In this document: positions 34,727-43,005 of the stretch, piece by piece | How the letters are laid out: every line of letters starts with the position of its first letter | Numbering within the stretch: the stretch's first letter is position 1 | Assembly: GCA_015067795.1 (NCBI GenBank) | Contig: SVLU01000006.1 | Location: 1 to 64,000 of the forward strand | Origin: Oscillospiraceae bacterium | GTDB taxonomy: Bacteria > Bacillota > Clostridia > Oscillospirales > Oscillospiraceae | Direction: 5' to 3' | DNA: 64,000 nucleotides | Position numbers and translations under genes: made by a program | Notes under the pieces: generated by a model | The model's database searches: none | Told to the model about the DNA's origin: nothing | The model's input: the letters and a program-made list of their open reading frames with translations, nothing else

Positions 34727-34957
34727 ATGGCTGAAACAAAGCAGAAGAACTTTTTCCAGAGAACTGGCAAGAAGATTGCCAAGTGGTTCCGTGAAATGAA
34801 GAGCGAACTCAAGAAGGTTACATGGCCTACCAGAAAGCAGCTCATTAACAACACAATCGTTGCACTGACAGTTATGATCATTGTAGCAATCGTTGTTTTC
34901 GGCTTTGACTGGTGTGCAAACAGACTGGCTGAACTCCTCATTTCCATCAGCGCTTAA
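34727..34957 (+). CDS. secE: Preprotein translocase subunit SecE
   Basis: 76 residues with one C-terminal membrane helix (NTIVALTVMIIVAIVVFGFDW) after the conserved amphipathic segment FREMKSELKKVTWPTRKQL. It clamps SecY in the SecYEG channel. It lies 24 nt after rpmG and 3 nt before nusG. Confidence 0.96.
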   Translation: MAETKQKNFFQRTGKKIAKWFREMKSELKKVTWPTRKQLINNTIVALTVMIIVAIVVFGFDWCANRLAELLISISA

Positions 34958-34960
34958 GTT

Positions 34961-35488
34961 ATGGCAGACGAAGCAAGATGGTATGTGTTGCACACATACT
35001 CCGGCTATGAAAACGCCGTAGCGACAACAATCGAAAAATCTGCGGAAAACCGCAAAATGCTCGACCTTATCCACGAGATCAACATCCCTATGGAAACAGT
35101 CACCGAGATTACCGACTCCCAGACAAAAACTGTGGAAAGAAAAGTTTTTCCCGGCTATGTGCTCATTAAGATGATCCTTACCGACGAAAGCTGGCATCTT
35201 GTCCGCAATGTCCGTGGTGTAACCGGCTTTGTAGGCTCCGGCGGCAAGCCAATTCCTCTCACCGAGGATGAGATCATTGCTCTCGGCGTTGAAAAGCGAG
35301 AAATCAAGGTTGGCTTTGAGGTTGGCAACACTGTTAAGGTGACCGATGGTCCTCTCGAGGGCTTCAACGGTATCGTTGATGAAATCGAGATCGACAAGGA
35401 AAAGGTTCGTGTCATCGTATCCATGTTCGGTCGTGAAACACCGGTGGATCTTGACTTTGATCAGATCGAAGTCATCGAAAAGTTTTAG
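34961..35488 (+). CDS. nusG: Transcription termination/antitermination factor NusG
   Basis: 175 residues: NGN domain (ARWYVLHTYSGYENAV...PGYVLIKM) and a C-terminal KOW motif (VGNTVKVTDGPLEGFNG). It binds RNA polymerase and links it to the ribosome or Rho. Typical length; directly follows secE. Confidence 0.97.
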   Translation: MADEARWYVLHTYSGYENAVATTIEKSAENRKMLDLIHEINIPMETVTEITDSQTKTVERKVFPGYVLIKMILTDESWHLVRNVRGVTGFVGSGGKPIPLTEDEIIALGVEKREIKVGFEVGNTVKVTDGPLEGFNGIVDEIEIDKEKVRVIVSMFGRETPVDLDFDQIEVIEKF

Positions 35489-35510
35489 AAAATAACGAGA
35501 AATCGTTAGG

Positions 35511-35587
35511 CTGATGGAAAGTCATCAGCAAGTGGGAGGAGCATTGCTCCGCCAAAGCTATACGACGTCAGGTCGTATTTCACCACA
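35511..35587 (+). promoter_or_regulatory. rplK leader, candidate L1 autoregulatory structure
   Basis: Three hairpins lie between nusG and rplK: CTGATG/CATCAG, GGAGGAGcattGCTCC and ATACGAC-gtcag-GTCGTAT. AGTGGGAGG (35531) and ACCACA (35582) can close the outer stem, a pattern like the L1-binding mRNA sites ahead of rplK-rplA in other bacteria. Confidence 0.55.
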
Positions 35588-35610
35588 TTATTTATAGGAG
35601 GCGCACGAAA

Positions 35611-36039
35611 GTGGCACAGAAAGTAACAGGAATTATCAAACTCCAGATTCCTGCTGGCAAGGCTACCCCAGCTCCACCAGTAGGTCCAGCACTCGGTCAG
35701 CACGGCGTTAACATCGGTGCTTTCACAAAGGAATTCAACGAACGCACCAAGGGTGACATGGGCATGACCATCCCAGTAGTTATCACAGTTTATGCAGACA
35801 GAAGCTTTACCTTCGTAACTAAGTCCCCCCCAGCTGCAGTTCTCCTGAAGAAGTACTGCAACATCCAGAAGGGTTCCGGCGTTCCTCAGAAGGACAAGGT
35901 CGCAAAGATCTCCAGAGAAGACGTTCAGAAGATCGCTGAAACAAAGATGAAGGACCTCAATGCAAGCAGCATGGAATCTGCAATGAGCATGATCGCCGGC
36001 ACAGCTCGCAGCATGGGCATCGTTGTAGAGGAGGCATAA
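35611..36039 (+). CDS. rplK: 50S ribosomal protein L11
   Basis: 142 residues with the family N-terminus ([26 protein letters not shown]). The GTG start at 35611 follows AGGAGG. It forms the GTPase-associated stalk base with 23S rRNA. Five nt separate it from rplA. Confidence 0.97.
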   Translation: MAQKVTGIIKLQIPAGKATPAPPVGPALGQHGVNIGAFTKEFNERTKGDMGMTIPVVITVYADRSFTFVTKSPPAAVLLKKYCNIQKGSGVPQKDKVAKISREDVQKIAETKMKDLNASSMESAMSMIAGTARSMGIVVEEA

Positions 36040-36043
36040 GGTT

Positions 36044-36736
36044 ATGTTTAGAGGTAAGAAGTATAAAGAGAGTACAAAGCTCATTGAAAAGGCAAATCTT
36101 TACGATCCAACAGAAGCTTTCGGTCTTGTAATCAAGGCTGCAAGTGCAAAGTTCGATGAAACAGTTGAACTCCACCTTAGATTAGGTGTTGACTCCCGTC
36201 ACGCTGACCAGCAGGTCAGAGGTGCTGTTGTTCTCCCACACGGTACAGGTAAGACAAGAAAGGTTCTTGTTTTCTGTAAGGACGAACGCAGAGAAGAAGC
36301 TCTCGCAGCAGGTGCAGACTTCGTTGGCGGTATGGACATGGTTGAAAAGATTCAGAAGGAAAACTTCTTTGATTACGATGTAGTTGTTGCTACACCTGAC
36401 ATGATGGGTATCGTTGGCCGTCTGGGTCGTGTTCTCGGTCCTAAGGGTCTCATGCCAAGCCCAAAGTCCGGCACAGTTACACCTAACATCACAGCAGCTG
36501 TTAAGGAAATCAAGGCTGGTAAGATCGAGTACCGTCTCGATAAGACCAACATCATCCACTGCCCAATCGGCAAGGTTTCCTTCGGCGTAGAAAAGCTCGT
36601 TGACAACTACAACACCCTTCTCGATGCTATCATCAAGGCTAAGCCGGCAGCAGCAAAGGGTCAGTACATCAAGAGCGCTGTTACTGCTTCCACCATGGGC
36701 CCTGGCGTTAAGATCAACGCAAGACAGTCCCTGTAA
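36044..36736 (+). CDS. rplA: 50S ribosomal protein L1
   Basis: 230 residues. [15 protein letters not shown] and the family signature [22 protein letters not shown] are intact. It forms the L1 stalk and in other bacteria represses its own operon. rplJ-rplL do not follow; a terminator does. Confidence 0.97.
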   Translation: MFRGKKYKESTKLIEKANLYDPTEAFGLVIKAASAKFDETVELHLRLGVDSRHADQQVRGAVVLPHGTGKTRKVLVFCKDERREEALAAGADFVGGMDMVEKIQKENFFDYDVVVATPDMMGIVGRLGRVLGPKGLMPSPKSGTVTPNITAAVKEIKAGKIEYRLDKTNIIHCPIGKVSFGVEKLVDNYNTLLDAIIKAKPAAAKGQYIKSAVTASTMGPGVKINARQSL

Positions 36737-36756
36737 GCTAAGTAATAAAATAATTA

Positions 36757-36787
36757 CTGCGGTACGCAATGCGTACCGCAGTTTTTT
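36757..36787 (+). terminator. Terminator after rplA
   Basis: CTGCGGTACGC-aat-GCGTACCGCAG then TTTTTT. The stem is identical to that at 37391. Confidence 0.93.
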
Positions 36788-36805
36788 ATGAATTGATGGT
36801 TGTAA

Positions 36806-36834
36806 TTGACAACTATATTAAATCATGGTATGCT
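36806..36834 (+). promoter_or_regulatory. Promoter of the 172-residue lipoprotein gene
   Basis: TTGACA (36806-36811), 17 nt, TATGCT (36829-36834), about 20 nt before AGAAAGGTGG. Confidence 0.75.
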
Positions 36835-36867
36835 TTTTTAATATTTTAAGAAAGGTGGAGATCAACC

Positions 36868-37386
36868 ATGAAAAAGATTTCGGTTTTATTACTTATAACG
36901 CTTTCAATCTCATTGCTGCTGACCTCCTGTTTTTTCATCGTACCAACTGCCAATGTCTATGACGGTCCTGTTGATTCGGGCAAACCGCAGGAGTTCAGTA
37001 AAGACGGCATTACTCTCACACTGACAGATGAATTTATCGAAAAGGAAAGTGAACGAGGATTTGATGCCTATTATGTAGCCCCTTACGGTGCAGTCATGAT
37101 ACTTAAGGAAGAATTTGCACTGGAAGAAGGTCTGGAAGATCGCACTCTCGATGAATACATTAAGAATGTAATTGAGAATAACGGTTATGATTTTGACCCG
37201 ATAAGCAACCACGATCTCTTGTACTATTACCATGATGAAACCATGATGGGTCAGGATACTCGTTACTATTCGTTTGTATATAAGGGTAACGACGCTTTCT
37301 GGATCGTTCAATTCAGCTGTTTTTCAAAGGATCTGCAGGAAATGGAACCTCAAATTATGAACTGGGCAAAAAGTGTTGTTGTATAA
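36868..37386 (+). CDS. Hypothetical lipoprotein
   Basis: 172 residues. A signal peptide with lipobox LLTSC (Cys near residue 21) places it on the outer face of the membrane. The remaining ~150 residues are acidic, with DGITLTLTDEFIEKE and a YYSFVYKGNDAFWIVQFSC end, resembling small secreted proteins of unknown role. It stands alone between two terminators with the same stem. Confidence 0.8.
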   Translation: MKKISVLLLITLSISLLLTSCFFIVPTANVYDGPVDSGKPQEFSKDGITLTLTDEFIEKESERGFDAYYVAPYGAVMILKEEFALEEGLEDRTLDEYIKNVIENNGYDFDPISNHDLLYYYHDETMMGQDTRYYSFVYKGNDAFWIVQFSCFSKDLQEMEPQIMNWAKSVVV

Positions 37387-37390
37387 ATTT

Positions 37391-37420
37391 CTGCGGTACG
37401 CATTGCGTACCGCAGTTTTT
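37391..37420 (+). terminator. Terminator after the lipoprotein gene
   Basis: CTGCGGTACGC-att-GCGTACCGCAG then TTTTT, 5 nt after the stop codon. Confidence 0.92.
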
Positions 37421-37484
37421 GTCTGATAAGAATATTCACAAGCTCTCTGACGAGGAATCTGTCTGTCAAAAAAAGTGTAAAATC

Positions 37485-37607
37485 TGTCATTGCGAGACCC
37501 CAACGGGGTCGTTGCAATCTTAAAAAGTATACAAAAAGCTCAAAACCACTACGTTTCGGCAATTATTTCAATAAGATTCCCACGTCGCTTTGCTCCTCGG
37601 AATGACA
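37485..37607. repeat. MITE-like element, copy 4
   Basis: TGTCATTGCGAG, hairpin GACCCC-aac-GGGGTC, GTTGCAATCTT, a ~50-nt spacer, AAGATTCCCACGTCGCTT and CTCGGAATGACA. Confidence 0.85.
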
Positions 37608-37657
37608 GATGCGGGTTCTTCGACACGCTATTGTTTTGTCTGCATTATGATAATAAA

Positions 37658-37680
37658 TGTAGGGGCGACTATCAGTCGCC
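37658..37680. repeat. Single REP, stem type D
   Basis: TGTAGGG head and hairpin GGCGACT-atc-AGTCGCC. Confidence 0.7.
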
Positions 37681-37710
37681 AGTCATTCTGAAACAGTTCA
37701 ATATATGGTG

Positions 37711-38037
37711 TCAAAACACAAACTGCACCAAAGCCATATAACAAACCGTCCCCCCTGCTATCGACAGAATCATCTGCCTTTTCCACAGGTGCAGTCCCAC
37801 GGTCACAAGTATTCCCATAAGTTCCGGCAATCCATAACTTCCCGAAAGCACCTCAACACTTTTCAGGCAATACACCACCAGCATACCGAATATTGCGGGC
37901 GGCAGAGCCTTGCCAAGATACTCTATGTATTTCGGAGCAGGCTTACCGGAGGAAAATACCGCAAAAGGCAAAAATCTCGTTATCATTGTTGCTAAAACGC
38001 AAATTGCGATAGTAACTATCTGCTGCCATAAGGTCAT
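37711..38037 (-). CDS. azlD: AzlD-type branched-chain amino acid export subunit
   Basis: 108 residues, about four membrane helices, AzlD family ([30 protein letters not shown]). With AzlC it exports branched-chain amino acids or analogues. The start overlaps azlC by 4 nt. Confidence 0.88.
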   Translation of the reverse strand: MTLWQQIVTIAICVLATMITRFLPFAVFSSGKPAPKYIEYLGKALPPAIFGMLVVYCLKSVEVLSGSYGLPELMGILVTVGLHLWKRQMILSIAGGTVCYMALVQFVF

Positions 38038-38744
38038 GCTATGTCACCGCCCTTCTCGATGGGTTTACGGAATAGCGTAAGGAGGCACAGTATGCAAATC
38101 ATAGTCGGTATAAGAAATGAGTCCGCACCGAATATCATAAGACAAGCCACCGAACAAATTACACCAATAAGGGAGGAATAATGCTTTTTCTCCTTAAGCC
38201 ATTGTTCAAGAAGAATTACCACGAACATGGCTGTCATTGCAAAGTCCAGCCCCTCAGTATTAAAGGAAATCAGAGAGCCAAGAAGCCCGCCAACAAGGGA
38301 ACCGATTACCCAATAGCTCTGGTCAAGAAACGTCACAAAAAACATAAACCAGCCCTTATCCACGTCGTCAGGAACTTCAACGGAGCAGTTAATTGAAAAA
38401 GACTCGTCGCACAGGGCAAAAATAAGATACGGCTTTTTCCAGCCTGTATCTTTGTACTTACTCAGCATTGCAATACCGTAAAACAAATGTCTTGCCTGAA
38501 TGAGGAGTGCAGCAAAAAACGTCTGCACCGGAGCAAAGGTGCTTAAGAGCATCGTGACCATAACAAATTGAAGCGAGCCGCCATACACCACCAGGCTTAT
38601 AATTAGCGGATACCAAAAGCTAAAGCCGGAAACATTCATAATAATACCGTAGCTTATGCCTAAAAACAGAAAGCCCGCAAGTATCGGTATAGTGTTTGGA
38701 AAAGCAGCCTTAAGTGCTTTCATTCTGACTGATGAATTATTCAT
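38034..38744 (-). CDS. azlC: AzlC-type branched-chain amino acid exporter
   Basis: 236 residues, several membrane helices. [27 protein letters not shown] and [14 protein letters not shown] are the AzlC hallmarks. First gene of a two-gene operon with azlD. Confidence 0.9.
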   Translation of the reverse strand: MNNSSVRMKALKAAFPNTIPILAGFLFLGISYGIIMNVSGFSFWYPLIISLVVYGGSLQFVMVTMLLSTFAPVQTFFAALLIQARHLFYGIAMLSKYKDTGWKKPYLIFALCDESFSINCSVEVPDDVDKGWFMFFVTFLDQSYWVIGSLVGGLLGSLISFNTEGLDFAMTAMFVVILLEQWLKEKKHYSSLIGVICSVACLMIFGADSFLIPTMICILCLLTLFRKPIEKGGDIA

Positions 38745-38913
38745 TATCCCACCTCATGGGTAAGTATATCATTTCTTCCACAGTAAGGCAATAAACAGCC
38801 GAAAAACGATCATTCTGCATTCTGCATTTTGCATTATTTCCTACCATATGGCTCCATTGCCAAAACACGCTTTTGATATTATAATACAGCTATCACTGAT
38901 TGAGGGTGAGAAT

Positions 38914-39612
38914 GTGAAAAAAGTATTTGTCTTTGACCTTGACAGCACTTTAGCCGAGCTGGGCAAGCCTATCCCCCGGCACGTCGTCAGCGGTCTCCGC
39001 AAAATTGAAGAAGCCGGTCATATTGTTGCTGTATGCTCAGGCAAGCCCACCTATTATCTCTGCGGAATGCTGCGTCAGGTGGGGCTTAACTTCCATGTAC
39101 TCATCGGGGAAAACGGTGCAGCCCTTCAGTTTGGCGTTGACCTGCCTCCCGAAAAGTGTTACAGGGCACACTATGACCCCAATGCTGACCGCATCCTGCG
39201 TGAGCTTCGTGATATCATCCAGCGTGAAGCAGACTTTCAGGTCTGGTTTCAGCCCAACGAGGTGTGTCTTACACCCTTTTACCACACACCCCGGGAGGAA
39301 GCCGCTCTTGAGGCAATTTTCGCAAAATATCATGACCTTATCGAAGCTCATCTGGACTGCTTCAAGCATTGCGATTCCTTTGACCTTACGCCGAAGGGTG
39401 TTAACAAAGCCAGCGGCTTAATCCGCCTTTCCGAGCTTTTGAGCATACCCTCTGACCGTTTTGTGGCAATTGGCGACGGCAAAAACGACTACCCTATGTT
39501 CCGCTTTGCCGGAGCTTCCGTCGGCATCAACGTGGCTGACGAAGACGCTGTTGATATAAATTTCAGCAGCATTTCCCAGGCTATGGTATATATCAGCACG
39601 AAAATGCTGTAA
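38914..39612 (+). CDS. HAD-superfamily phosphatase (Cof/SPP-like, IIB type)
   Basis: About 232 residues from GTG 38914. The nucleophile motif is VFDLDSTLAE right at the start; the last motif is GDGKNDYPMF, and the cap is type IIB. GAGGGTGAG lies just upstream; the ATG at 38848 lacks a ribosome site and would add residues unlike the family. It dephosphorylates a sugar phosphate or similar small molecule, unspecified. Confidence 0.83.
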   Translation: MKKVFVFDLDSTLAELGKPIPRHVVSGLRKIEEAGHIVAVCSGKPTYYLCGMLRQVGLNFHVLIGENGAALQFGVDLPPEKCYRAHYDPNADRILRELRDIIQREADFQVWFQPNEVCLTPFYHTPREEAALEAIFAKYHDLIEAHLDCFKHCDSFDLTPKGVNKASGLIRLSELLSIPSDRFVAIGDGKNDYPMFRFAGASVGINVADEDAVDINFSSISQAMVYISTKML

Positions 39613-39631
39613 TAATCAAAATTTGGTGAAT

Positions 39632-39674
39632 TTGTCACCTTGACAACGAGATAGTGTTGTATTAAAGTTATAAT
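39632..39674 (+). promoter_or_regulatory. nadA promoter with inverted repeat over the -35
   Basis: TTGACA (39640-39645) with TAAAGT 17 nt downstream (39663-39668); TATAAT (39669-39674) follows. TTGTCA-cct-TGACAA (39632-39646) is an inverted repeat over the -35, a possible repressor site. Confidence 0.6.
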
Positions 39675-39715
39675 GTATGAGAATGTCTGAATATATGGAT
39701 TTATCGGAGGAACCG

Positions 39716-40627
39716 ATGGAAAAGTATAACGAACTCCAGCGTGAAATACTAAAACTGAAAAAGGAAAAGAATGCACTTATCCTTGCCCACTATTATGTGC
39801 CCGTTGAGGTACAGGCTGTGGCAGATGCAGTTTGCGACTCCTTTGCAATGGCAAAGCTGGCAAAGGCTGCCAAAGAGGATGTTATCGTCATCTGCGGTGT
39901 ACGCTTCATGGGTGAAAGCGCAAAGCTTCTTTCCCCTGACAAGACTGTCCTGCTCCCCGCCGGGGATGCAGGCTGCCCGATGGCTGATACGATAACCGCA
40001 AAGGATGTTTTACACCTTAAGGAAAAGTATCCGGAAGCTGCAGTTGTGTGTTATGTCAACTCCTCTGCCGCTGTAAAGGCTGTCAGCACCGTATGCTGCA
40101 CATCCTCCTCTGCTCTCAAGGTAGTGCGTTCCCTGCCGGAAAAGGAAATAATCTTTATTCCTGACAAAAATCTCGGCACATTTGTTGCCGAAAATGTTCC
40201 TGAAAAGACCATACATCTTTACGACGGCTGTTGTCCTATCCACAACAGAGTTACGGTGGAAGAAGTCCTTGCGGTAAAAGCCCGGCACCCGGAAGCTGTC
40301 TTTGCGGTGCATCCCGAATGCTGTAAGGGCGTTGTGGCTCTGGCCGATTTTGTGGGCAGTACAGCTGAGATAATCGACTTCGTTAAGGCTTCCGATGCCG
40401 GGGAGTTCATTATCGGTACTGAGTGTGAAATTTCCAGACTTCTTTCTATCGAATGTCCCGACAAGAAGTTCTACAACGCTTCTGAGGGTTTCATTTGCCA
40501 CGATATGAAAAAAGTGGAACTTTCCGCAGTCAGAGATTGTCTAAAGAATGGTACGTATGAAGTTTGCCTTACACAGAATGAAATTGAAGGTGCAGAAAAC
40601 AGTCTGGACCGTATGGTCAGGATCTGA
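39716..40627 (+). CDS. nadA: Quinolinate synthase NadA
   Basis: 303 residues from ATG 39716, chosen for GGAGG just upstream. It joins iminoaspartate and dihydroxyacetone phosphate to form quinolinate for NAD synthesis. ALILAHYYVP, CGVRFMGESAK and three cluster cysteines (CGVRF; CCPIHNR; GTECEI) are visible. nadB and nadC are not adjacent; the sortase gene follows after 11 nt, probably co-transcribed. Confidence 0.93.
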   Translation: MEKYNELQREILKLKKEKNALILAHYYVPVEVQAVADAVCDSFAMAKLAKAAKEDVIVICGVRFMGESAKLLSPDKTVLLPAGDAGCPMADTITAKDVLHLKEKYPEAAVVCYVNSSAAVKAVSTVCCTSSSALKVVRSLPEKEIIFIPDKNLGTFVAENVPEKTIHLYDGCCPIHNRVTVEEVLAVKARHPEAVFAVHPECCKGVVALADFVGSTAEIIDFVKASDAGEFIIGTECEISRLLSIECPDKKFYNASEGFICHDMKKVELSAVRDCLKNGTYEVCLTQNEIEGAENSLDRMVRI

Positions 40628-40638
40628 AAGGAGCCATT

Positions 40639-42261
40639 ATGGCACAGAAGAGAAGCCAAAAAAGCAAACCAAAGTCCACTAAAAACGAACGTGAACAGCG
40701 GCTTATTTATGAACAGCAGCAGGAAGCGAAGCTGCTCGAGGATATTCTTAACGAGTTTAAGAGCTTTGATGAAGCTGCGATACCACAGGTAGAAAATGAA
40801 GAACTGGAAAATGTAGAGCCTGAATACGGCTTTGAAATGCCCGATTATGTTAAGGCCCTTTTTTCCGGTACCGTTGATCTGAACGAGCCTCCACTTCCCA
40901 CAGAAGCCGACTTCAAGCTTGACCCGAAGATGTTCGAGCCTGATCCCGAGCCTGAACCGGAACCCGAGCCCGAGCCGGAACCGGAGCCTGAGGTCGATTT
41001 CTTTACAGAGCTGTTCGTAAAAAGCTCACCGTCCGTTGAAGCCAACAGCGAAAAGACATCCGCAGTCGCCATCAGCGATATTGAGGCTGCAATCGATGCT
41101 GAACTCAACGAAGCAGATAAAACCAAGATAGTTCCGCCAATTATCGCGGAAAGTGCCGGTTTTGAGGTCACTGAGGAAGAAGCCGAACCCGATGAAGAGG
41201 CCTCTGAAGAAGAGCCTGAGTTTAAGGAAGAACCCGAGATCGAGCCTGAGCATTATTCCTTCGACGATGATGATGAGGATGAAGCTGACGATGAAGAGGA
41301 TTTCTTCTCCACAAGAGAGCTTCGTACCGAATTCTTTACCGCCGAGTTTGACCAGAAATTCCGCGAGATGTTTGCCGACTCTCTGGACAATGAGGAGAAA
41401 AAGCTGGGCGGCAGAAAGATGCGTAATGCCAGGGTAATCACCGAAGATCCTTCCAAAAAGAAGAAGAAAAAGAAGGGCGTATGGATCTTCCTTATGATCC
41501 TTTTCGTCGGTGTATTCTTGTTTGCAGGCTATAAGTTCAGCAGTACATATATCTCCCAGACAAACGAGAGCAAGGCTCTTAACAACATTGCAAACGTAGT
41601 TGAAAAAGCCAAAAACGGCGAAACAGGCAAGATAACCGTCAGCGGTATCGAAATCGAGCTTACCGGTGAAGATGACGGCAGCGGCAAGCTTCTCCAGTAT
41701 CAGCAGCTTGCGGCAGTCAACGATGATATGATCGGCTGGCTGAATGTTCCGGGAACAAACATCAACTATCCCGTTATGTACACTCCCGAAGATCCTGAGT
41801 ATTATCTCCATCGCGATTTTGCAGGCAACTCCTCCAGCAGCGGTGTTATCTTTGTGGATGCAAATTGCGATATCGAAACCGGCGATAACCAGATCATTTA
41901 CGGTCACAACATGAAGAACGATACCATGTTCGGCACTCTGGACCGATATTCCGAAAAGGAATTCTGGGAAAATCACCAGTACATCTACTATGACAGCCTG
42001 TATGAAGAACATATCTATCAGATCGTTTACGTATGCGAAGCACGTGTTCTGAATAAGGACGAGGCAGGTTTCAGATACTACCGCTTCTACGGTTCAGAAA
42101 ACGAAGAGGAATTCAACGATTACGTAGAGGGTATGGAAAATCTCTCCCTTTACGATACAGGCGTTGATGTCTCCTACGGCGACAAGCTGATAACTCTTTC
42201 CACCTGCGCTTACTTCACCGACGAAGGTCGTTTCGTTGTCGTGGCAAAGCAGGTACAATAA
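40639..42261 (+). CDS. Class B sortase with long acidic cytoplasmic N-terminus
   Basis: 540 residues. Residues 1-278 are hydrophilic and strongly acidic, with a (Glu-Pro)n stretch near 96-115 and runs of Glu/Asp near 180-230. A basic KKKKKK patch precedes one membrane helix (about 280-300). The extracellular sortase domain has His423 (YGHNM), Cys523 (LSTCAY) and Arg531 (GRFVVV), with WLNVPGTNINYPV typical of class B. It joins sorted proteins to the cell wall or to each other. No substrate or pilin gene is adjacent. Usual SrtB proteins have a short N-terminal anchor, so the arm is the odd part. Confidence 0.9.
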   Translation: MAQKRSQKSKPKSTKNEREQRLIYEQQQEAKLLEDILNEFKSFDEAAIPQVENEELENVEPEYGFEMPDYVKALFSGTVDLNEPPLPTEADFKLDPKMFEPDPEPEPEPEPEPEPEPEVDFFTELFVKSSPSVEANSEKTSAVAISDIEAAIDAELNEADKTKIVPPIIAESAGFEVTEEEAEPDEEASEEEPEFKEEPEIEPEHYSFDDDDEDEADDEEDFFSTRELRTEFFTAEFDQKFREMFADSLDNEEKKLGGRKMRNARVITEDPSKKKKKKKGVWIFLMILFVGVFLFAGYKFSSTYISQTNESKALNNIANVVEKAKNGETGKITVSGIEIELTGEDDGSGKLLQYQQLAAVNDDMIGWLNVPGTNINYPVMYTPEDPEYYLHRDFAGNSSSSGVIFVDANCDIETGDNQIIYGHNMKNDTMFGTLDRYSEKEFWENHQYIYYDSLYEEHIYQIVYVCEARVLNKDEAGFRYYRFYGSENEEEFNDYVEGMENLSLYDTGVDVSYGDKLITLSTCAYFTDEGRFVVVAKQVQ

Positions 42262-42269
42262 CAAATATT

Positions 42270-42298
42270 AAAGGAGCTGTGCACAACAGCTCCTTTTA
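42270..42298 (+). terminator. Terminator of nadA-sortase
   Basis: AAAGGAGCTGT-gcaca-ACAGCTCCTTT then T. The same stem recurs at 42967. Confidence 0.85.
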
Positions 42299-42320
42299 GT
42301 CTGTCAAAAGGTATAAAATC

Positions 42321-42445
42321 TGTCATTGCGAGACCCCAACGGGGTCGTGGCAATCTTAAATAAGTATCTAAAATATTTAAAAACATAAAGTATCTGCAAC
42401 TACTTCAGATAAGATTCCCACGTCGCTTCGCTCCTCGGAATGACA
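42321..42445. repeat. MITE-like element, copy 5
   Basis: TGTCATTGCGAG, hairpin GACCCC-aac-GGGGTC, GTGGCAATCTT, spacer, AAGATTCCCACGTCGCTTCG and CTCGGAATGACA. Very like copy 4. Confidence 0.85.
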
Positions 42446-42525
42446 GATCAGAGTTCTTCAACACACTCGAATTGCCCATCGGATTTCCGATGGGCAATTT
42501 CATACTTTCAAAAGCGTTTTTTAAT

Positions 42526-42900
42526 TGTATCGCCTACGCGGCTGGCGCCTACTTTCTGTCGAAAGAAAGTAGGCAAAGTTCGCAAAAGGGACACCACTCC
42601 GGCAAAGTCGTGGTTTCCCTTTTGAATCCCTTCCCTAAACTTTTAAAATAAAGCCACCCTCTTACTGCCATCATAACTAAAAGAAGCAGACTTTAATTGA
42701 CTGTGCCCCGACATCGCTTGGACGCTTTCTGCGGTGGTTGTTTTAGTCTTTTGCCGCTCAATTTGCCAATGATTCCACAATGTTCGTAGGGTTCGGTGCT
42801 TTGCGGCAAACCGCAATCCTCTCATCGCTTGGACGCTTCCTGCGGTGGTTGTTTTAGTCTTTTGCCACTCAATATGCCAATGATTCCACAATGTTCGTAG
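42526..42900. repeat. Composite intergenic repeat, copy 4, with a duplicated tail
   Basis: GCCTACGCGGCTGGCGCC, CTTTCTGTCGAAAGAAAG, AAAGTTCG, GACACCAC/GTGGTTTCCC, then ATCGCTTGGACGCTTTCTGC. The last ~90 nt occur twice in tandem (42711-42800 and 42815-42900), each ending ATTCCACAATGTTCGTAGGG. No gene is supported in 42262-43005. Confidence 0.75.
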
Positions 42901-42923
42901 GGACACCCCTCCGGGGTGTCCGC
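42896..42923. repeat. Single REP, stem type E/F
   Basis: CGTAGGG head and hairpin GGACACCC-ctcc-GGGGTGTCC, at the end of the tandem repeat tail. Confidence 0.7.
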
Positions 42924-42966
42924 AAACAGCTACAGTATCATCAATTCATAGCAGCTTATCATAATG

Positions 42967-42993
42967 AAAGGAGCTGTTTCGCAACAGCTCCTT
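42967..42993 (-). terminator. Terminator-like hairpin after ricT
   Basis: AAGGAGCTGTT-gcg-AAACAGCTCCTT, 12 nt after the ricT stop on the minus strand; followed there by a weak TCATTAT tail. Confidence 0.65.
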
Positions 42994-43005
42994 CTTTTAA
43001 TTTCA

